Assembly: GCA_031253835.1 (NCBI GenBank)
Contig: JAIRVP010000053.1
Location: 1-64,000 of the forward strand
DNA from: Burkholderia sp.
Lineage (GTDB): Bacteria; Pseudomonadota; Gammaproteobacteria; Burkholderiales; Burkholderiaceae
Reading direction: 5' to 3'
DNA length: 64,000 bases
The position numbers and the translations under genes are program-made. How positions within the stretch are numbered: the first letter of the stretch is position 1; every line of letters begins with the position of its first letter. This document shows, in pieces, positions 18,690 through 26,984 of the stretch. The notes beneath the pieces are model-generated. The model saw only the letters and a program-made list of their open reading frames with translations, was not told the origin of the DNA and did not search any database.

Positions 18690-19163
18690 ATGACCAAACC
18701 CTCGAATCTCGTCACCTCGATCACCGTCGACATCGACGCCCCGGCCGCCGTCGTGTGGGAAGTACTGACCGACTTCCCGCGCTACGGCGAATGGAACACG
18801 TTTTGCGTCGGCTTCGAAACGACCGGCACGCTCGGCGATTTCGTGCACATGCAGGTGCGCATTCCGGGCACGGAGACCGTGATTCCCGTCAGCGAGATCC
18901 TCGTCGCCTGCGAGCCCGAGCGCCTGCTGTCGTGGGAGCAGCGCCCGACCGACGACAACAAGGACGCCGCGCGCCGCGACCAGTACATCGACGCGAACGG
19001 CGCGGAGCGCTGCCGCTATTTCACGACCGACCAGTTCCTCGGCGTCAACGCGGACACGATCATGCAGAATCACGGCGCCTGGGTGAAACAGGGCTTCGAC
19101 CAGTGCGCGCGCGACGTGAAGCAGCGCGCCGAGGCGCTGCATGCGGCACGCAAGCGCGCGTGA
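18690..19163 (+). CDS. SRPBCC (START-like) domain protein
   Basis: A 157-residue protein with the SRPBCC/polyketide-cyclase-like fold. It opens VTSITVDIDAPAAVVWEVL-TDFPRYGEWNTF, the standard first strand and helix. The hydrophobic-pocket strands continue with FVHMQVRIPGTETVIPVSEI and LLSWEQRP, and it ends with a long C-terminal helix. Such proteins bind or transform hydrophobic ligands. It is followed 13 bases later by a SnoaL-like gene and is convergent with the sulfotransferase operon. A shared dyad upstream suggests co-regulation, so it may act on the same hydrophobic substrate. Function unproven. Confidence 0.75.
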   Translation: MTKPSNLVTSITVDIDAPAAVVWEVLTDFPRYGEWNTFCVGFETTGTLGDFVHMQVRIPGTETVIPVSEILVACEPERLLSWEQRPTDDNKDAARRDQYIDANGAERCRYFTTDQFLGVNADTIMQNHGAWVKQGFDQCARDVKQRAEALHAARKRA

Positions 19164-19176
19164 CCGGGAGCGGCCG

Positions 19177-19629
19177 ATGCCCGATCTGCAAACGCTGTCC
19201 GACCACCACGACATCCGCGAGCTGGTCGTCGCGTATTCGAGCGCGATCGATGCACGCGACTTCGACGCGCTCGACGCGGTGTTCACGCCCGACGCGGCGA
19301 TCGACTATCGCGCGATGGGCGGCATCGCCGGCCGCTTTCCGGACGTGAAGGCGTGGCTGCGCGCCGTGCTGCCGCAGTTTCCGCAATACCAGCACTTGGT
19401 CGGCAACCTGTCGATCCGGCTCGATGGCGACACCGCGCGCGGCCGCACGATCTGCTTCAATCCGATGGAAGTCGCGCTGCCGGACGGCGGCACGCAGGTG
19501 ATGTTTCTCGGGCTGTGGTACGTCGACCGGTTCGTGCGCACCGCGCACGGCTGGCGCATTGCCGAACGCGTCGAGGAGCGTTGCTATGGCCACAACGTGC
19601 CGGCCGCGCTCGCGGGCGCGACCGGCTGA
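19177..19629 (+). CDS. SnoaL-like / NTF2-fold protein
   Basis: A 150-residue NTF2-like (SnoaL_4 type) protein. It starts LSDHHDIRELVVAYSSAIDA, then FDALDAVFTPDAAIDY, and ends FLGLWYVDRFVRTAHGWRIAERV, the usual cone-shaped alpha+beta barrel pattern shared by ring-hydroxylating dioxygenase small subunits, ketosteroid isomerase and dehydratases. GGGAG precedes the ATG at 19177. It forms a pair with the SRPBCC gene. Together these small-molecule pocket proteins suggest processing of a polycyclic or aromatic compound, but no specific reaction can be claimed. Confidence 0.78.
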   Translation: MPDLQTLSDHHDIRELVVAYSSAIDARDFDALDAVFTPDAAIDYRAMGGIAGRFPDVKAWLRAVLPQFPQYQHLVGNLSIRLDGDTARGRTICFNPMEVALPDGGTQVMFLGLWYVDRFVRTAHGWRIAERVEERCYGHNVPAALAGATG

Positions 19630-19641
19630 GCCGGCCACGAC

Positions 19642-19674
19642 GTGCGCCTCGTGCGATGGCCGCACGGCGCGCAC
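19642..19674. terminator. candidate bidirectional hairpin between convergent genes
   Basis: GTGCGCCTCGTGCG and CGCACGGCGCGCAC pair at 12 of 14 positions with a 5-base loop, midway between the convergent SnoaL and DHH genes. There is no T-run, so terminator activity is only suggested by position. Confidence 0.4.
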
Positions 19675-19690
19675 GTGGCGGGCCGCTGCA

Positions 19691-20671
19691 TCAATCGAGC
19701 CGGAACGCGGCCTCGAAACGCTCGGCGAACGCGTCGAACTCGGCTTCCGGCAGATGGTTGATGCCGCCCGCGCGCTTGCGCCCACCGCCGGTCGCGAAGC
19801 CGCGGCAGAACTCGTCGGCGCCGAGCGGCCGGCCGTCGGGCACGCGCACGCTGACGACGAGCCCGCCGTCCGCGCGCGGCGACAGCACCGCGAGCGCCGC
19901 ATGCGGCGCATTGCGCATCCGCTCGTTCGCGAGCATCCCCGTCGCGCGTCGCGCCCACGGTTGATCCGGCATCCGGACCAGCGTCGCGCCCGGCACCTCG
20001 CGCAGCGGCGCGAGCGCGCACGCGCGCGCCATGTCGTCGCGGTAGCCGTCGCGCAGCGCGGCGAACACGGCCGTCCCACGCACGAAGTCGAGCGGCTCGG
20101 TGCACGGCAGCATCGCGTCGGCGAGCGCCGCCGGATCGAAGTGCAGATCGCCGACGCACTCGCCGTACGCGTTGTAGTTCAGGTAGAGCCCGAGTTCGGC
20201 GAGCGTGCAGCGCTCGGCCGCGTCGATCCCGTGCTCGCGCGCGAGCGCGTCGCCGAGCGCCGGCAGTTCGTCGCCGAATGCCGCGACGATCGCCCAGCGC
20301 GCGTGCCGGCCGCCGAGATAGCGGTTCACGATCACACTCGTGCAGACGTCGGCCGATGTATCGATATGCGCGTCGAAACGCGGCTCGTCGGGCAGTTCGC
20401 CCGCGAAGTGATGGTCGAAATAGCGGACCGTCGCGCCGTCGCGCAGCAGCCGTGCGCATGCGTCGCGGTTCTGGTCGTGCGACACGTCGAGCACGGTGAC
20501 GAGGTCGCCCGCCTGCGCGTCGATCCGCTCGAGCAGCTTGATGTCGCGCTTCACGCCGGTCACGAGCGTGCCGTGAATGCCTTCCGCGACCCGCAGCTGC
20601 TGAAGCGCGCACAGGCCGTCGGCGTCGCCGTTGAACGCGAAAAAATGCCGCGCGTGTGGGGTGTCCTGCAT
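19691..20671 (-). CDS. DHH/DHHA1 family phosphoesterase, possible PAP phosphatase
   Basis: A 326-residue protein with DHH phosphoesterase motifs. FFAFNGDADGLCALQQL is motif I, LVTVLDVSHDQN is motif II, VRYFDHHFAG is the DHH motif, and HIDTSADVCTSVIVNRYL is motif IV. A C-terminal DHHA1 domain ends in the glycine-rich FATGGGRKRAGG. This is the layout of NrnA-like enzymes, some of which hydrolyse nanoRNA and 3'-phosphoadenosine-5'-phosphate (PAP). It is the last gene of the DUF1214-sulfotransferase-SDR operon, so removal of PAP, the by-product of PAPS-dependent sulfation, is an attractive role. This is inference from context. The start at 20671 has GGAG nine bases ahead; ATG 20686 is the alternative. 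Confidence 0.8.
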   Translation of the reverse strand: MQDTPHARHFFAFNGDADGLCALQQLRVAEGIHGTLVTGVKRDIKLLERIDAQAGDLVTVLDVSHDQNRDACARLLRDGATVRYFDHHFAGELPDEPRFDAHIDTSADVCTSVIVNRYLGGRHARWAIVAAFGDELPALGDALAREHGIDAAERCTLAELGLYLNYNAYGECVGDLHFDPAALADAMLPCTEPLDFVRGTAVFAALRDGYRDDMARACALAPLREVPGATLVRMPDQPWARRATGMLANERMRNAPHAALAVLSPRADGGLVVSVRVPDGRPLGADEFCRGFATGGGRKRAGGINHLPEAEFDAFAERFEAAFRLD

Positions 20672-20688
20672 GATCCGTTGCTCCATCG

Positions 20689-21480
20689 TCAAGGCATGAA
20701 ATCGCCGCCGTTCGCGTCGAGCGTCGCGCCCGTCACCGCGTTCGCGTAGTCGGACGCGAGAAACAGCGCCGCGCGTGCGCAGTCGTCGTCGGTCGGCAGC
20801 TTCGCGAGCGCAATATCGGACGCGATCGGCGCGATGACCTGCTCTTCCGTCATCCCGTATTCGGCGGCCGCCTGCCGGAAATACGTCTGCGTCGGCACAC
20901 CCCACATCCAGCCCATGTGGATGCTGTTCGCGCGAATGCCGTGCACGCCGAGTTCGCGCGCCAGGTATTTTGCCGCAACCGACAGCGCCCCCTTCGATAC
21001 AGCGTAGCCGCCCTCCCCTGCAAACGGCTTGCGGGTCGCCTGCGTGTTGATCATCACGATCGCGCCGCGCCGCTGCCGCTTCATGTGCGGCACGACTTCC
21101 TGCGTCAGCGCCATCGTGCCGAACACGTTGGTGTCGAACACCGCGCGCCAGCCGTCGAGGTCGGCTTCTTCCACCGGCTCCGGAAACGTGCCGTGCACGA
21201 ACGCGCTGTTCACGAGCGCATCGATCCGGCCGAAGCGCCCGACGGCCTGCGTCGCCAACTGCCGGCATTGCGCGCGGTCGGTGATGTCGGTCTTCACCTT
21301 CAGCACGTCGCAGTCGACGCCGAGCGCGCGGATCCGCGCTTCCGCGTCGTCGAGCTTCTCCATCGTGCGCGCCGCGACGACCACGCCGCGCGCGCCCTCG
21401 CGCGCGGCCTCGACCGCGAGCTTCACACCGAGCCCCGGCCCGATCCCGGAAATCACGACGATCTTGTCCTTCAGCAACAT
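20689..21480 (-). CDS. SDR family NAD(P)-dependent oxidoreductase
   Basis: A 263-residue classical short-chain dehydrogenase/reductase. The cofactor motif is VISGIGPGLGVKLA (TGxxxGxG variant with S for T). LVNSAFVHGT occupies the NAG position and has a serine. The catalytic residues are the Ser/Thr in MINTQATR and the Tyr-Lys in GGYAVSKGAL. The C-terminus VTGATLDANGGDFMP is typical. AGGAG precedes the ATG. It lies between the sulfotransferase and DHH genes, and probably reduces or oxidises a hydroxyl/keto group on the compound that is sulfated. Substrate unknown. Confidence 0.88.
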   Translation of the reverse strand: MLLKDKIVVISGIGPGLGVKLAVEAAREGARGVVVAARTMEKLDDAEARIRALGVDCDVLKVKTDITDRAQCRQLATQAVGRFGRIDALVNSAFVHGTFPEPVEEADLDGWRAVFDTNVFGTMALTQEVVPHMKRQRRGAIVMINTQATRKPFAGEGGYAVSKGALSVAAKYLARELGVHGIRANSIHMGWMWGVPTQTYFRQAAAEYGMTEEQVIAPIASDIALAKLPTDDDCARAALFLASDYANAVTGATLDANGGDFMP

Positions 21481-21521
21481 GGGTTGTCTCCTGGTTGTCG
21501 TTCGTCTCGCGTGCGTGGCTT

Positions 21522-22715
21522 TCAGCCGGCCGGCCGCAGGTGCCGCGCGCGATACGCGGCGAAGTCGTGCGCGAGCTGCGCGTCGGTGAAGCCGAAGCGC
21601 GCGATCGAATAGTCGTGCGCGGCGCGCTTGTCTCGGCCGTTGCGCGCCATCCAGCCGGTCATCGCCGCGCGCTGCTCGGCATCGACCGACATGCCGGCAA
21701 ACGCATAGACGGCCTCCGCGACGCCGAGCGGATTCGACACGGTGTCCTCGAATCGCACGTCGAGGAACCGGTCGGCCGGCAGCGCGTCGCGTGCCGCCAT
21801 CGCCGCGCCGATCGCGCGCGCCATCCCCGCGTTCCACTGCGCGCCGACGGCGAGCGGATCGGGCGCGTCCGCATACATCTGCCACAGCGTGTGCGCCATG
21901 CTCGCCATCGACGGAATCGTCTGCGCGGGATCGCGGTGCGTGAGCACGACCTGCGCGCGCGGAAACACGCGGCACAGCACGTCGATCGCATGCAGGTGCT
22001 GCGGCGTCTTCAGCAGCCAGCGCTGCGCCGGCGCCACGCCGCGCCGCGCCTTCTGCCACTGCAGGAACTGCAGCATCCGCTTCAGGTACGTGTAGACCGG
22101 CGTGAGATCCTGCCGTGCGAGCCACGCCGTGTAGCGCGGCACGTTCGCATACGAATCCATCGCGCACACGAACGAATGCTCCATCAGCATGAACTCTTCG
22201 TCGGCGAGCATCGCGTCGAGCGGATGAATCGTCAGGATCTGCGGAATGCAGTCGATCATCATCGCAACCTCGGCCTGCGCGCGCGCCATGCGGACGGCCG
22301 GCGCGTCGAGCGTCTCGCCGGCGAGCGGCGCCGGGTAGCGCGTTTCCCACCATGCGGCCGAATGAAAGCGCGGGTCGACGGCCAGCAGCCGCTGCAGCAG
22401 CGTCGTGCCCGTGCGCGGCAGGCCGACGATCACGAGCGGATCGTCGATCGCGATGTCCGCGATCTCCGGATGACGCCCGAAGTAATCCTCGACGACGAGC
22501 CGGTTCACGAGCTGGCCGACAAGCTTCTCGCGCATCATCTCCGCGCCGCGCGCGGACAGCTTCGCTTCGTCGATCAGCGAGGCGCACATCACGTCGAGCG
22601 CCTCGCGATACGGCCCGTCGCCGAACGCGGTGAGCCCGTTCGTGCGTGACACCGCCTCGGCGATCAGGCCGTCGGGAGCCAGCAGCGTACGAATCCGGTC
22701 GAGCGGCGCGTTCAT
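21522..22715 (-). CDS. PAPS-dependent sulfotransferase family protein
   Basis: A 397-residue sulfotransferase (Sulfotransfer_3-like). The 5'-phosphosulfate loop is seen in PLVIVGLPRTGTTLLQRLLA near residue 95. A 3'-phosphate binding segment RWLLKTPQHL precedes VFPRAQVVLTHRDPAQTIPS, the usual R-x-P-...-S pattern. The helical C-terminus DYSIARFGFTDAQL is typical of bacterial relatives. It overlaps the DUF1214 gene by ATGA, so translation is coupled. With a full PAPS synthase encoded divergently it most likely sulfates a small hydrophobic alcohol or phenol. Acceptor unknown. Confidence 0.85.
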   Translation of the reverse strand: MNAPLDRIRTLLAPDGLIAEAVSRTNGLTAFGDGPYREALDVMCASLIDEAKLSARGAEMMREKLVGQLVNRLVVEDYFGRHPEIADIAIDDPLVIVGLPRTGTTLLQRLLAVDPRFHSAAWWETRYPAPLAGETLDAPAVRMARAQAEVAMMIDCIPQILTIHPLDAMLADEEFMLMEHSFVCAMDSYANVPRYTAWLARQDLTPVYTYLKRMLQFLQWQKARRGVAPAQRWLLKTPQHLHAIDVLCRVFPRAQVVLTHRDPAQTIPSMASMAHTLWQMYADAPDPLAVGAQWNAGMARAIGAAMAARDALPADRFLDVRFEDTVSNPLGVAEAVYAFAGMSVDAEQRAAMTGWMARNGRDKRAAHDYSIARFGFTDAQLAHDFAAYRARHLRPAG

Positions 22716-23821
22716 GCGGCCTCCTTCAGCGTGGCGAGCTTCACGACGCGCGTGCGCGGATGCACCGGTTGCGCGGCGCCGACCCAGCGCCAGCAGAGCG
22801 TGCCGGTGCGATGCCCGGCCGTATCGAGCCAGTTCGCGTCGCCCGGCCGCGCGGCCGCGACGACGACCGTCACGCCGCCGTCGGCATTCAACCGTGCGCT
22901 GTGCTTGTTCACGCAGATGTCGAAGTGCCGGTAGTCGAGCGACTCCATCCAGTAGTTGTTGAGCTGCACGTTCCAGAAGTCGCAGTCGGGCACCGTGTCG
23001 ACGTCGATCACGAGCGCCTCGTCGTCGGCCAGCGCCCAGCACGAGTGGTAGTAGTAGATGTTCGGGTCGCCGCCGACCGACTGGCACAGCGCCTGGTCGG
23101 CGGGCGGCAGCGCGTTCACGTGCGACCGGTAGCTCGCGGCCCAGTCCGCGAACAGCTTCGACGTCTGCTCGACGAACTGCGCGGCGCGCGTGAGGCCGCC
23201 CTGCAGCACGAGCGGGTCGAGCGGCGCCGGGCGATCGCCGGCGCCGATGCGCTCGATCTTCAGTTGCGCCGGCGTTTCCGTGCGCCGGTCGAGGAAGGTC
23301 TGGCGCACGAGCAGCGCGTTCGTGCCGGGCTCCATGCGCACCCAGTTGCCCGCGCGCGGCGTCTCGCTCAATACGATCTCGAAGCTGCCGTCCGGTGCGA
23401 TCTCGAGCTGCTTCGCGTCGAGAAAACCCGTCTGCAGCATCTTGCCGTCGGTTTCATAGCCGCCCTTCTGCGTGCCGAAGCTCAGGTACGCGACCGTGCC
23501 GCGCCGCCCCGTCACGCGGTATTCGCAGCGGCCGTCGACGCGTGCGTACCGGTACAGGTTGTCGGGATTGTCCGCGCCGATCTTCGCGGTCTCGTGCGAC
23601 GGCGAGAAGAAGCCCGGCCACGCGCCGTCCGCGAATTCGACGTGCATTTCGAGCGCGATGCGCATCAGCCGGCTCAGGTAGCGGAAACCTTCCGCGCGCG
23701 TCAGCGGATCGTCCGGCGCTTCGGCGCGCAGGATCTGCTGTCCGCTGCGTTTCAGGGTGTCGCAGAAATCGGCCCAGGTCTGGCCCGAAAGCAAGGGTGT
23801 GGCACGTGTGTCGTCCGTCAT
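22712..23821 (-). CDS. DUF1214 domain protein
   Basis: A 369-residue protein related to DUF1214/DUF1254-type proteins. Recognisable stretches are RALRIALEMHVEFADG-like text near residue 50 (here LSRLMRIALEMHVEF), NPDNLYRYARVDGRCEYRV, YLSFGTQKGG and, near the C-terminus, DCDFWNVQLNNYWMESLDY. It has no signal peptide, so it is probably cytoplasmic. It is first gene of the four-gene operon DUF1214-sulfotransferase-SDR-DHH, with the 19-bp inverted operator pair just upstream. The molecular role of the family is not established. The tight coupling to a sulfotransferase suggests a partner or substrate-handling function. Confidence 0.75.
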   Translation of the reverse strand: MTDDTRATPLLSGQTWADFCDTLKRSGQQILRAEAPDDPLTRAEGFRYLSRLMRIALEMHVEFADGAWPGFFSPSHETAKIGADNPDNLYRYARVDGRCEYRVTGRRGTVAYLSFGTQKGGYETDGKMLQTGFLDAKQLEIAPDGSFEIVLSETPRAGNWVRMEPGTNALLVRQTFLDRRTETPAQLKIERIGAGDRPAPLDPLVLQGGLTRAAQFVEQTSKLFADWAASYRSHVNALPPADQALCQSVGGDPNIYYYHSCWALADDEALVIDVDTVPDCDFWNVQLNNYWMESLDYRHFDICVNKHSARLNADGGVTVVVAAARPGDANWLDTAGHRTGTLCWRWVGAAQPVHPRTRVVKLATLKEAA

Positions 23822-23876
23822 GTGTCGTCTCCGCCGATGGTCGAGCGCTCACCTTAAGCGCCGCTGCCGCGCGCCA

Positions 23877-23945
23877 CTTCGTCCGGGTGGACTAAGGAAA
23901 GATCCGCTCCCCTGCCGCGTGCCGGTTTAGTCCACCCGGACGAAG
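23877..23945. promoter_or_regulatory. perfect 19-bp inverted operator pair between the sulfation operons
   Basis: CTTCGTCCGGGTGGACTAA (23877-23895) is repeated exactly in inverted orientation at 23927-23945, separated by 31 bases (centres 50 bp apart). Each copy is itself a dyad TTnGTCC-N4-GGACnAA. The pair sits 56 bases before the DUF1214 gene and 91 before cysD, an ideal position for joint control of both operons. Copies with mismatches occur before the SRPBCC gene and before the LuxR gene. The likely binder is the LuxR-type protein encoded at 26985. Confidence 0.8.
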
Positions 23946-24035
23946 AGCGGCAGGCCGCTCGGTCGATACCGTTGGCGTCATGCACGAAACGCCGCACATG
24001 TCGCGCGGCACCGGCATGAAACAAGGAGACGAACG

Positions 24036-24932
24036 ATGTTGACCCACTTGGAGCGGCTGGAGGCCGAAAGCATCCACATCCTGCGCGAGGTGGTGGCCGA
24101 GAGCGAGAACCCGGTGATGCTGTATTCGATCGGCAAGGACAGCTCGGTCATGCTGCATCTGGCGATGAAGGCGTTCTACCCGGCGAAGCCGCCCTTTCCG
24201 CTGCTGCACGTCGATACAACGTGGAAATTCCGCGAGATGATCGCGTTTCGCGACGAGACGGCCGCGCGCCTCGGCCTCGACCTGCGCGTGCACGTCAACC
24301 CCGACGGCGTCGCGAACGACATCAACCCGTTCACGCACGGCTCGGCCGTGCACACCGACGTGTGGAAGACGCAGGGGCTCAAGCAGGCGCTCGATCACTA
24401 CGGTTTCGATGCCGCGTTCGGCGGCGCGCGCCGCGACGAGGAGAAATCGCGCGCGAAGGAACGCATCGTGTCGCTGCGCTCGGAACAGCATCGCTGGGAC
24501 CCGAAGCGCCAGCGCCCCGAACTCTGGTCGCTGTACAACGCGCGCAAGCGCAAGGGCGAAAGCCTCCGCGTGTTCCCGATCTCGAACTGGACCGAGCTCG
24601 ACATCTGGCAGTACATCCAGCTTCACGACATCCCGATCGTGCCGCTCTACTACGCGAAGGAGCGGCCCGTCGTCGAACGCGACGGCGCGCTGATCATGGT
24701 CGACGACGACCGGCTGCCGCTGCGCGACGGCGAGCAGCCGCAGATGCGCAAGGTGCGCTTTCGCACGCTCGGCTGCTATCCGCTGACGGGCGCGATCGAC
24801 AGCGATGCGACGTCGCTCGACGACATCCTGCAGGAAATGCGCGAGACGCGCACGTCCGAGCGCCAGGGACGACTGATCGACAGCGATTCGGCCGGTTCGA
24901 TGGAAAAGAAGAAACAGGAGGGATATTTCTGA
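24036..24932 (+). CDS. cysD: sulfate adenylyltransferase subunit 2
   Basis: A 298-residue ATP-sulfurylase small subunit (CysD/NodP), which forms adenylyl sulfate (APS) from ATP and sulfate together with CysN. The PP-loop is [50 protein letters not shown] and [12 protein letters not shown] are standard family motifs, and it ends KKKQEGYF as usual. AGGAG precedes the ATG. The stop overlaps the cysNC start by one base, showing translational coupling. Its placement opposite a sulfotransferase operon, not with cysH/cysI, points to PAPS for sulfation rather than cysteine synthesis. Confidence 0.95.
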   Translation: MLTHLERLEAESIHILREVVAESENPVMLYSIGKDSSVMLHLAMKAFYPAKPPFPLLHVDTTWKFREMIAFRDETAARLGLDLRVHVNPDGVANDINPFTHGSAVHTDVWKTQGLKQALDHYGFDAAFGGARRDEEKSRAKERIVSLRSEQHRWDPKRQRPELWSLYNARKRKGESLRVFPISNWTELDIWQYIQLHDIPIVPLYYAKERPVVERDGALIMVDDDRLPLRDGEQPQMRKVRFRTLGCYPLTGAIDSDATSLDDILQEMRETRTSERQGRLIDSDSAGSMEKKKQEGYF

Positions 24933-26854
24933 TGGCACACGTCCTCATCGCGCCCGACGAACCCGCGCGCCACGCCCCCGCCGCGCCCGCCACCGGCGAC
25001 GCGGCCACGCCAATCCAGGACCTGCTGCGTTTCATCACGTGCGGCAGCGTCGACGACGGCAAGAGCACGCTGATCGGCCGCCTGCTGTACGAGTCGAACA
25101 TGCTGTTCGACGACCAGCTCACGCAGCTCGAAGCCGATTCGAAGAAAGTCGGCACGCAAGGCGGCGAACTCGATTTCGCGCTGCTCGTCGACGGCCTGTC
25201 GGCCGAACGCGAGCAAGGGATCACGATCGACGTCGCGTACCGCTTCTTCGCGACCGCGCGACGCAAGTTCATCGTCGCCGATACGCCCGGCCACGAGCAG
25301 TACACGCGCAACATGATCACCGGCGCGTCGACCGCCGATCTCGCGGTGATCCTGATCGACGCGCGCAAAGGCGTGCTCACGCAGACGCGCCGCCACAGCC
25401 ATCTAGTCGCGCTGATCGGCATCAAGCGCGTCGTGCTCGCGATCAACAAGATGGATCTCGTCGACTACGACCAGGCCGTGTTCGATCGCATCGACGCCGA
25501 CTATCGCGCGTTCGCGGCCGAACTCGGGCTCGCGGACATCGTCAGCATCCCGATGTCGGCGCTGCGCGGCGACAACGTGATCGCGCCGAGCGCACGGATG
25601 CCGTGGTATGCAGGCGCGTCGCTGATGCAGCATCTCGACCGCCTGCCGCTCGCCGCACGCGTGACGCGCGACGAACCGTTCCGGCTGCCCGTGCAGTGGG
25701 TCAACCGCCCGCACCTGAATTTCCGCGGCTACGCGGGCAGCATCGCGTCGGGCGAGATCCGCGTCGGCGAGCGCGTGCGCGTGCTGCCGTCCGGCAAGGA
25801 GAGCCGCGTCGCATCGGTGATCACGCAAAGCGGCGACAGCGACATCGCGCGCGCCGGCGACGCGGTGACGCTCACGCTCGCCGACGAGATCGACATCAGC
25901 CGCGGCGACATGATCGCGCGCGCCGACGCGCCGCCGGAAGTCGCCGACCAGTTCGAGGCGACGGTCGTGTGGATGCACGACGAGCCGCTGCTGCCCGGCC
26001 GCCCGTACCTCGTGAAGCTCGGCACGCAGACGGTCGGCGCGACCTGCGCGACGCCGAAGTACAAGATCGACGTGAACACGCGCGAGCATCTCGCCGCACG
26101 CACGCTGGCGCTCAACGAGATCGGCGTGTGCAACCTGAGCTTCGACCGGCCCGTCGCGTTCGATCCGTACGACCGCAACCGTCATACGGGCGGCTTCATC
26201 GTGATCGACCGCTTCACCAACGACACGGTCGGCGCCGGGATGCTGCACTTCGCGTTGCGCCGCGCGCACAACGTGCACTGGCAGGCCGTCGACGTCGATC
26301 GCGACGCGCGCGCGGTGCAGAAGGCCCAGACGCCGCGCATCGTGTGGCTGACGGGGCTGTCGGGCGCCGGCAAGTCGACGATCGCGAACCTCGTCGAGAA
26401 GCGGCTGCACGCGCTCGGCAAGCACACGTACCTGCTCGACGGCGACAACGTGCGGCACGGGCTCAATCGCGACCTCGGCTTCACCGAGGCCGATCGCGTG
26501 GAGAACATCCGGCGCGTCGCCGAAGTCGCGCGGCTGATGCTCGACGCGGGGCTCATCACGCTCGTGTCGTTCATCTCGCCGTTCCGCGCGGAACGCGAGA
26601 TGGCGCGCGCGATGGTCGGCCCCGACGAGTTCGTCGAGGTGTTCGTCGACACGCCGCTCGCGGTCGCCGAGGAACGCGATCCGAAGGGCCTGTACAAGAA
26701 GGCGCGGCGCGGCGAGCTGAAGCACTTCACGGGCATCGACTCGCCGTACGAGCCGCCCGCGCAGCCCGAGTTGCGCGTCGACACGGTGGCCGAGTCGCCG
26801 GAGGAAGCGGCCGACCGCATCGTCGCGTACCTGCTGCGCGAGCGCGCGGCGTAA
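24932..26854 (+). CDS. cysNC: bifunctional sulfate adenylyltransferase subunit 1 / APS kinase
   Basis: A 640-residue fusion (NodQ-like). The N-terminal GTPase (residues about 25-460) has [17 protein letters not shown] and NKMD, followed by EF-Tu-like domains II and III. The C-terminal APS kinase (residues about 465-640) has a second P-loop, [15 protein letters not shown], and VNTPLAV-type text ([21 protein letters not shown]). The enzyme drives ATP sulfurylation by GTP hydrolysis and then phosphorylates APS to PAPS. The fused architecture gives complete PAPS synthesis with cysD. A LuxR-type regulator follows 130 bases downstream. Confidence 0.95.
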   Translation: MAHVLIAPDEPARHAPAAPATGDAATPIQDLLRFITCGSVDDGKSTLIGRLLYESNMLFDDQLTQLEADSKKVGTQGGELDFALLVDGLSAEREQGITIDVAYRFFATARRKFIVADTPGHEQYTRNMITGASTADLAVILIDARKGVLTQTRRHSHLVALIGIKRVVLAINKMDLVDYDQAVFDRIDADYRAFAAELGLADIVSIPMSALRGDNVIAPSARMPWYAGASLMQHLDRLPLAARVTRDEPFRLPVQWVNRPHLNFRGYAGSIASGEIRVGERVRVLPSGKESRVASVITQSGDSDIARAGDAVTLTLADEIDISRGDMIARADAPPEVADQFEATVVWMHDEPLLPGRPYLVKLGTQTVGATCATPKYKIDVNTREHLAARTLALNEIGVCNLSFDRPVAFDPYDRNRHTGGFIVIDRFTNDTVGAGMLHFALRRAHNVHWQAVDVDRDARAVQKAQTPRIVWLTGLSGAGKSTIANLVEKRLHALGKHTYLLDGDNVRHGLNRDLGFTEADRVENIRRVAEVARLMLDAGLITLVSFISPFRAEREMARAMVGPDEFVEVFVDTPLAVAEERDPKGLYKKARRGELKHFTGIDSPYEPPAQPELRVDTVAESPEEAADRIVAYLLRERAA

Positions 26855-26900
26855 GCGCCGCAGGCGGGCAGCCCGGCGGTTGCCCGCCTGCCCGCGTCAT

Positions 26901-26918
26901 CTACTCCGTTCGGATGAC
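26901..26918 (+). promoter_or_regulatory. degenerate copy of the sulfation-locus dyad
   Basis: CTACTCC-GTTC-GGATGAC keeps the TCC-N4-GGA core of TTnGTCC-N4-GGACnAA (10 of 14 defined bases) about 67 bases before the LuxR-type gene. It could mediate autoregulation. The match is weak on its own and gains support only from the neighbouring copies. Confidence 0.35.
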
Positions 26919-26984
26919 GCAAGCTGCCGGACGGTCGGTATGCTGGTCCGGGAACCCTTCATCCCGACCCAGGAGAACACGAGC

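Noticed and set aside
24036-26854. cysD-cysNC as the assimilatory sulfate operon for cysteine synthesis.
   Set aside because: No cysH, cysI, cysG or sulfate transporter genes adjoin. The fused APS kinase and the divergent sulfotransferase favour PAPS for sulfation. This cannot be excluded without the rest of the genome.
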